Source: Hysterangium stoloniferum (taxonomy: Eukaryota; Basidiomycota; Agaricomycetes; Hysterangiales; Hysterangiaceae). Taken from it: a stretch of 64,000 nucleotides of DNA. The translations under genes were made by a program, and so were the position numbers. The notes under the pieces were generated by a model that did no database searches, was not told the origin of the DNA, and was given only the letters and a program-made list of their open reading frames with translations. Each line of letters starts with the position of its first letter. Position 1 is the stretch's first letter. Positions 57,460 through 64,000 of the stretch are shown one piece after another. The DNA is taken from positions 62,001 through 126,000 of the forward strand of contig WHVD01000039.1 in assembly GCA_015178975.1 (NCBI GenBank), read 5' to 3'.

Positions 57460-59640
57460 GTATTTTCCTTATATTTTTCTACATTTCATTTCATTTTCCT
57501 AAATATTTTAACTTAATATATTCACTGCCTACACTTAGTATGTAGTGTCATGTATACTTGTTGGCACATTACACACAAAAGAAGAAACCTTTTACCCTTA
57601 AACCCTGACATAGAAAATAGTGCAAGTTGAGGTTTAGGGATTGTCCCACCTGTTTTGGACTGCTTCAATGTGCAGTGACTCCTTAGATTGCTGACCTTGT
57701 ACCTCAAGGGTTGAGACTCATGTTCTACTCAAGTCCACTCATCAACTTCAATCTCTCATTGCATCACTCTACTCAATCCACTCAATGATGCCATACCCTC
57801 TTTGCATCTCTCTTGAGTATAATCCACTATGAGTAAACCTTCCCTTATTTTTAGATTGTGATCTACTAGAGAATCAAACCATTAAGGTCAATTCCTGGCT
57901 TGAATCCCTACAACCTTACTCATCAAGCAACTATGCAGTTACTCTCAACTGTGACCAACTATAGTTTGTTTCTTTTCCTCTTTCTCTCTATAATTGGTAT
58001 TGTATTTTAATCAGTCAATACAACTTATATTGCACTTCAAGAGTCAATATTCTTTGTACACAGAGTAGCTATTTACACAACTCTTCACACTGAGTCTGAG
58101 ATGTAAATCTCTGCCACCAAGGAGAATGAAACCACTAAAGTCTTGAGATGATCAGGGGGCTGATAAGTCATTTGGGTTGTCAAGGTGGGAGCTAGTGATT
58201 GAATTGTCTCAGAGGGCTGATAGGATATCTTGATGTAATTTCTCAACATCCACAATAGTGATGCTGCAGAGTATGGTTCGGCTCAAAGGGATGCTGTGAG
58301 TTGTTCAGAGGTGAAGATTGGCTTGAAGATATATGGATTGACTACAGCATAATTTCCTTTCCCCTCTTCAAGGTAGATGGCCCATCATCTTATGTATATC
58401 AGAAATATTACAGCACTTTGGTGCATGGCAGTGTTGATTTAAGGGGTTGTGAGACATTCTCATGATAAGTTTGAAACCATCAGTGTTGAAATGGTGCATA
58501 CTGAGTGAATGTTGTTTATACATTTTTATTTTATTTTATTCCTACTTTTATTATTCTTGGAGGCTAAGGGACCTTGACATTTGTAAAATACATAAATTAT
58601 TTCATCTTCCCACATACCACCATTGAACTTCCCTCCTTCTAATGAGAGTCAAACTATCAACTATAAAGCTCAGGAAATGAGGTCAGCCAAAACACAACCA
58701 CTACTGAAAATGAGTGAGAGTTGGCTTCAGCTTACATGTGCTGCACCCTCACAAATCTATTCTGTTGTCCTAATTTCAAAAAGAGAAATACAGTACTTCA
58801 CATCTTCTCAGTTCCAATGACAGACCAACACTAGAGGTCAAGTTGGGATATTGTTGAATGTGACAAGTAACTTACTGTGACACACTGAAGTCTGAGGAAA
58901 GTTGGTACTACTCAGGTAACTAACTATGTACAAGCTTATACAGTATATATTAAAGATCAGTAAGCTTGACAGCTGGTTGACAGCTGGATGTTACAACCTG
59001 TTCCCAGATACTTCAACATCTGATATTGTCCAAAACATCTGACCTCTGCCCCAAGTCTCTGATCCGACTTCCCATCTCAATATCCAATCCCAACTTCCAA
59101 CTACAGAACATTTATAGTTCCTGTACTTCCAGATCTCATCCTTGTTCTGCATTTGGTAACTTGTTGGTTGACAAGTATTCACTTGTTTGCTTATTGTATT
59201 CCCATTTCAGAATACTACCAATTCCATCTTATTGTGATCTTAGTTTGTAGTACAATAATGAGAGAACTTATACTAGTTTCCACAAATTTGTACTTTACAT
59301 TAGATCTGATATCGACCTAGTTTCTTATTCCTTCCTTCTCTCTGTATGCTCAATATTTGGAACTCTTTGGAACTCTGAATATCCATATTCTCTGGTGTAA
59401 ACCCCATCTCTGAAATTAAGGACTTCTGAGTGTTTGCATAGAGGCGCAGCACATAAGCTGAAGCTGACTCCTGACTCTATTTGAAAGTTTCTGAGTTCCT
59501 GGTCACTTTCTGATAGTTCTAGAATAAGTTCCTGACATGGCACTTAACACTGGAATAGAAACTGACAGCTGATTGACAGCTGTCATGGGAAATGAAACTA
59601 AGAATACTCTGGAATATGCTAGAAGGATCTGGAAGGTTCT
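57460..59640. other. Degenerate repeats, LTR-like pieces
   Basis: No gene. The LTR core occurs at about 58721-58750 (minus) and 59446-59470 (plus), so pieces of LTRs are present. A doubled CAGCTG phrase occurs at about 58968-58987 and 59564-59583. Confidence 0.4.
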
Positions 59641-60120
59641 GAAACAACTTGGAGACAGTGGAGGCAGTTTTAACAGACCCCCCTGATCTCACATATCTCC
59701 AAAGAAAAAGAGAGAAGAGAGAAGAGAGATTTCTAAACTACAAAGAGTAAGAAAAGAGAAAAATAAAGTAAGTCCTGATCAGCATTTTATTATGGCAAAA
59801 TTGAACCTTGGGAGAGGACAGAGGCTTGGTTAAAATATCTGCAATTTGTTCTGCAGTAGGGATATACATAGGAAGGAGTAATACATTTGGCATTGACGGC
59901 ATCTCTAAGCCAATAGTAACAAAGGTCAAGATGTTTCATCCTCCCATGATGCTCAGGGTTCTTAGACACACTGATGGCAGACTGGTTGTCAATGTGTAGA
60001 GTGGAGAGCTGATTAAGTTGGCGGCCAAATTCACCTAGGATGTTCTGCATCCAGGGAATCTCCTTGACAGCTTCTACAGTAGAGACAAATTCTGCCTCTG
60101 TTGTAGAAAGTGTGACAATG
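59540..60120 (-). pseudogene. Copia 3' end: RNase H, polypurine tract, start of 3' LTR (fossil)
   Basis: On the minus strand, TLSTTEAEFVSTVEAVKEIPW (split here: TLSTTEAEF, EAVKEIPW), then IDNQSAISVSKNPEHHGRMK and LCYYWLRDAV match the end of copia RNase H. A polypurine tract GATCAGGGGGGTC (59676-59688) precedes an LTR start TGTTAAAACTGCC at 59675. The upstream part was cut off by the family D LTR at 60121. Broken remnant. Confidence 0.8.
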
Positions 60121-61992
60121 TGTTAGGACCAGAAAACCTGCCAGGACCAGGACCCCACCCTATGTATATGCACCTGACTCTCTATATTGTACCCAAGGTA
60201 CAGTTACAACCAGAATACCCACCAGGACCTGCACATAACCCTATATGCACCAGTCATCAGACTCCACTGGACCCACATGTCAACCTGCCTATATCCAACA
60301 CTGTGTCTCATGTACCAGTCGTCAGACTCTGCTGGACCCACATGTCAACCTGTTTATACCTGACTCTCAGTGCCCATTGCCGGTCTCTGACTGGACTCCC
60401 AGAACCCCTCTAACAGAGCATAGAACCCCAGTCCCATTATGGTCAAATTTGACCTGTCATGATTCATCCTCCATTTACATTCTGTTCTGTCCCTAATACC
60501 CAGTTCAGTATTTGCTCATCTCATTTTATGTTTACTTGTTTTGCACTTCATTATTACCAGATTTGGTATTGCATATAATTCAAAGTCTATGGAGGATATC
60601 TGAAAACTATTAAGTATACAAAATTCTAATATACTCTAAGGAGAAATAGTCTCACTTAAAAATATGAGGAGTTTTTCATAACATTTTGTGTATTCAATGA
60701 ATTGTGACTATCCTCCTATTAGTGTTTCAAACAATTAATTTTTTTATTGTCTACTCATGTCCGGAAAGATTCTTTAGTTTGTAATGTATGAAAGAGTTTA
60801 AAACTTTTTGAAAGTTTTAAAAACCAAATTATGTTTGAATCACATCCCAGATGTTTAAATGACCTGGCTATGATTACATGTTTTAGGGATTTATATTTCA
60901 TTAACCCAAAACTTCATCTTTAAGACTTGTACACTCCCTTAAAATATGCACAAATGTCATGGTTATACAAGATTATCTGGGTTGTTACCTAATCTTTGGG
61001 ATAAAATGCATTCTCTAGTATCTCCATGACTTTTAAAATGTCCACAAACATTATAGTTAACCAAAATTATTTGGGTTATGACTTAATCTTTGGGATGAGA
61101 TGCATTCTCTTGTATATTATACAAACTTTCAAATGTAGTTCATATAATTTAAATTTATTTGGTTAAGAAAGTTAACCAGAACTATCTGGCCAACCAATCC
61201 TTGTTGTGGAATTTATCCCCAAAAGGATAATCTATATATGTTTGTTTGACTAACTTTTGTCAGATACAAGATAAATACTAATATTTCCTTATTCTCCAGA
61301 ATATTATCTGATAGGCTGAATTTGATTAAATATTAATTTTACAACAAACAATATAAATATATAAATAACTTTTAAAGTTTTGGGTTATCCTCCATACTTT
61401 TAAAAAATAGATACCTTTAGATAGTCCATTCCATGCATACATATGTATATCATTGGTACCTCTAAATACATATGTATTACTTCGGAATGGATCTGTCAAT
61501 CTGAACAGATTTCTACTTGATTCAACATACCCAGAATATATAGGTGGTTTCACTTAATCAAGAAAGCTGTGGTATGAAAAATCTCCAATGACATCTCATA
61601 TATTTTACATGGAAATAACTACAGTTTATCTTTTAAAAAACAAATTAACAACAAAAGTATTAGCAAGTATTTACATAACTTGGAAAACAATAGGTTCTAT
61701 TAATTGACTCTGAATTGTTTAGGATGTAATATGGAGAATTGTTTCTCATGGTTGGTGGTTAACAATATAATAGTCTCAGAATAGATACTGCTATTTAAAG
61801 ATGGAGTTTTGTAAAAATAAGGCTTTTATTAGTAGACATTTGATATTATAATGATTACGGACAACCTCCTATATAGTCTCCCATACTTGTGTACTTACAA
61901 TCCAGTTGGAATCTCAAACTAGTTACACCACAAATACATCCTGATCCAGCCTCTACTCCTCTTGTCTGTCTGCATGCTCGATTCCTGGAACC
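60121..61992 (+). mobile_element. Family D LTR, interrupted
   Basis: Begins TGTTAGGACCAG right after CAATG (60116-60120). Follows the family D LTR at 51708-54454 in reverse, including GATTTGGTATTGC before the MITE and the leader phrase CAGACAAGAGGAG-like (minus) after it. The MITE 60591-61869 sits at its GTCTATATAG; the uninterrupted site is seen in the other copy (GTCTATATAATTC). The end is cut by the family C element at 61993. Confidence 0.8.
60591..61869 (+). mobile_element. AT-rich MITE-like element, copy 2 (long form)
   Basis: Ends GGAGGATATC/GACAACCTCC as in copy 1, flanked by TAT (60588-60590, 61870-61872). At 1279 bp it holds about 530 bp (60870-61395) absent from copy 1. The block 60718-60865 is inverted compared with copy 1. 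Two near-repeats with ATCTTTGGGATRARATGCATT occur at about 60995 and 61090. Non-coding. Confidence 0.8.
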
Positions 61993-62916
61993 TGTTAAGA
62001 ACTGAAAACTGACTAATGTCAGTAGGCTGACAGGGACCAATCGGAAGGACTTGGCTTCAGCTTATATATGTGCTGTGCCCTTGCAATTATCCATTGGGTG
62101 TCCTTAAATTTCGGATGGGCAAAGACTAGTCCTAATGAGTACCTCTCGGCGAGTTACTGATTGGAACCGAAGGATAAGTCAAGTGTCGGGCCAAGGGGTC
62201 GGGAACTGAGAGTGGGCGAGCGCATGTGAAGGTGGATAGCGGGATACTTAGTATGAGACTTCTAGAGGTGTGAGACGATATTCTGAGATGATATTCTGAT
62301 TACCTAGTAACTACAACTACAGTGGGTTCATATACAAATATTCAGCATCTAGAAAATATTAACTAGGATAAGAGTGGAAAGTGGTATTGACAAATAAGCT
62401 TGACTAGGAATGGGAAGGTTATGATTAGTTCGGAGGCTGTGAAATAACCGAGAGTGGGATTATGAGAAAAGGAAATAGTCCAAGGGCTACAAGTATATAT
62501 AGACATATGTGAAACATAGAGTAGAATGGATCATCATAATAAAAGGGATGTATCAGAGTTTAACCAGATAGTACATACAAGTATATTTTGATGTGGGAAT
62601 AAATGGAGTTTGATCACCGCAAAAGCATACATCAGCATCGGGAGACCAACAGTTTCTGATGTGATGACTTGAACAATGACTTGAATCATCGATAGGTGGC
62701 GATAATCTCGGGGACCATCGAGTTGTGACACGGTCATAACAGTATCCCCCCATTTGGCTGAAATCCCAAGGAGGCCAAAAATCTAGATTCCATACGTAAA
62801 AACTTGTCAGGTGCGGTTGGTGTGTCAAAACATCATGTGACTCGGTAAAAATTTACATATAAAAATTCAAGGGGTACTGGCACTTGATTTTTTTCACTTC
62901 TGTTCCCTTGACCACC

Positions 62917-63661
62917 ATGACCATAGGTTTGGGGTCGAAGCCATACCCAGTTCAGTTGATGGTCACTCCCATGTCAGTTCTGTGTGGGCCATCTAGTGTG
63001 CAAGAACATCAACAGCTGCTCGAGGAGAAAAGGAAGGTGTGCCAGGAGGAGGAGTGGAAGGAGAAGGAGGAGCTGGTGGCCATAGAGGCCGAGGAAAAGA
63101 AACTGGCAGTGGAAGAGGCTGCGTGCAAGCACTGGGATGCAGTGCTTGCAAAGAAGAAGCAGCAGGAGGCCCATCGGGCACGAGAGGAGGTGGCGAAGAA
63201 GAAGCGAGAGGGAAAGGTAAGTGGGTTCCCATTTCTTTTGTGAACTTTGCTGATTTTTTGTTTTCAGTGCAAGGCCATGACACCTTCAGAGTCCAATGAC
63301 AAAGAGGAAGAGGAGGACGAGGAGGATGTACTGGGGCCGTCAAGCCCCAAGGTGGGTTCGGGTTCCTAATTTTTACATTTTTTCTAAGTTTTTTTGATTA
63401 TAGAAACAAAAACTGGCCCCCAAAGTGGGGCCCAAAAATGACCCAAAGTGCAACCGGTGCACTAAACGGGGTCAGACTTGCCATCCACAGGCAAGTGGTT
63501 GGGGCCGCATCTGTCAAGAGTGTGCCAACCAAAAACTTGGGTGTGTATTCCTGGATGCCGATGGCAATGGGTCCTGCCAAGAACAGCAGGCCAATGCATT
63601 AGAGGAACAAAACCACCTCATGCGCACCTACTTCTCAGAGACGACTGGTTGGAGGTTGTGA
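62917..63661 (+). pseudogene. Antisense accessory gene of family C, coiled coil plus Zn2Cys6
   Basis: Starts with ATG at 62917, running away from the 3' LTR and opposite to the element's own direction. The first block (to about 63216) has a head like that of the 12550 relative (LGSKPYPVQLMVTPMS against MGPKPKPCRPMPT) and a Glu/Lys-rich coiled coil. Intron-like gaps with GT...AG ends lie at about 63217-63267 and 63352-63403. The last block has C-2-C-6-C-10-C-2-C-6-C spacing (CNRCTKRGQTC, CQECANQKLGC), the Zn2Cys6 pattern. The C-terminus runs into the family A LTR and is cut. TATA-like ACATATAAAAA lies at about 62855. Function is inferred from the domain only. Confidence 0.65.
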
Positions 63662-64000
63662 GTCGTGAGGTTGTGAGTCAAGATAGGTAAGAGAGATAGA
63701 TGCGCCGGAGCCTGTGGGCTCTGACTAGTGTGAGCGGTGTGATTCAGGTAGGAGTTTAGAGCGGAAAATGGATTAGATTACTGGGGGGAATCTAAACCAA
63801 TTTTCTGACTGGATTGTATGTACAACATCTGCCAGTTTAAATAGACCGTGGAGTGAATGTCATACCAAATCCAGTAATGATGAAACGAAATGAGCAAAAC
63901 ATAAAACAGGAATAGTATACACCAAATTGGTGTTAGGAATGGGATGGAATGGAGCGGAGTCCAAATAGTGACAAATCATAAACCATAACGGGAAATGGAG
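63650..64000 (-). mobile_element. Gypsy A LTR, partial, runs off the window
   Basis: Matches gypsy A LTR in reverse, from the GGTTGTGAGTC repeats through the AGAGATAGATGCGCCGGAGCC phrase (split as AGATAGATGCGCC) to the palindrome region (about 63920 ACACCAAATTGGTGT). The last roughly 180 bp of the LTR's 3' end are missing at this junction. Confidence 0.8.

Larger units (their letters stand above)
61993..64000 (-). mobile_element. Family C gypsy, 3' part: 3' LTR plus accessory gene
   Basis: Minus orientation. The 3' LTR is 61993-62741 (TGTTATGACC...CTTAACA), preceded on its own strand by the polypurine stretch AAATGGGGGGATAC. Internal DNA lies at higher coordinates and begins with the antisense accessory gene. 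GAACC (61988-61992) would be one target duplication; its partner would be beyond the window. A family A LTR interrupts at about 63650. Only the 3' end is seen; broken. Confidence 0.75.

Noticed and set aside
62974-63343. Leu-rich and Pro-rich minus frames opposite the accessory gene
   Set aside because: Reverse readings of the Glu/Lys coiled-coil codons.

Overview
The window reads as nuclear DNA of a mushroom-type basidiomycete (Agaricomycetes). Host genes carry many 47-60 nt introns. They include a short heme-thiolate peroxygenase, secreted DUF4430 proteins and a Dal5-type transporter. Most of the rest is repeats typical of such genomes: Ty3/gypsy chromoviruses, Ty1/copia, Tc1/mariner, a Helitron, MITEs and solo LTRs. 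I cannot name the species.

Layout. 1-17.8 kb is a transposon nest. A miniature LTR element (LTRs ending at 4849 and 14851) holds a Tc1 element (4958-14683), which holds a chromoviral gypsy (5469-13587); each insertion still has its target duplication. A truncated copia lies at about 14.88-17.79 kb. 17.8-34.3 kb is a host island, minus strand throughout: a hypothetical protein (17950-18561), a large Cys4 zinc-motif protein (20574-24587), a decayed and an intact DUF4430 gene (28783-29582 and 30500-31251), and a peroxygenase (32137-33029). 34.3-46.9 kb is repeats: an unknown gene cut by a MITE, solo LTRs, a Helitron helicase holding a Tc1 and a pogo-like MITE, a minisatellite and a foldback element. 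46.9-51.6 kb is a second host island built on one 12-exon anion transporter gene (48779-50790) between two decayed relatives. 51.7-64 kb is nested solo LTRs, a copia RNase H remnant, a second MITE copy and the 3' end of another gypsy family.

Most notable: two gypsy families (called A and C here) carry an extra gene antisense to gag-pol beside the 3' LTR. It encodes a coiled coil plus a Zn2Cys6 cluster and has intron-like gaps at matching places. The LTRs of each family contain family-specific paired CGG/CCG triplets, the kind of site Zn2Cys6 proteins bind. This suggests, as inference only, that these retrotransposons carry their own DNA-binding regulator. Second is a miniature LTR element whose LTR contains a tRNA-like segment with A and B boxes. 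Third is a short core sequence shared by several otherwise different LTR families. Differences between LTR copies are dominated by CpG-type transitions.

LTR elements are described as fossils: limits, parts and nesting only.
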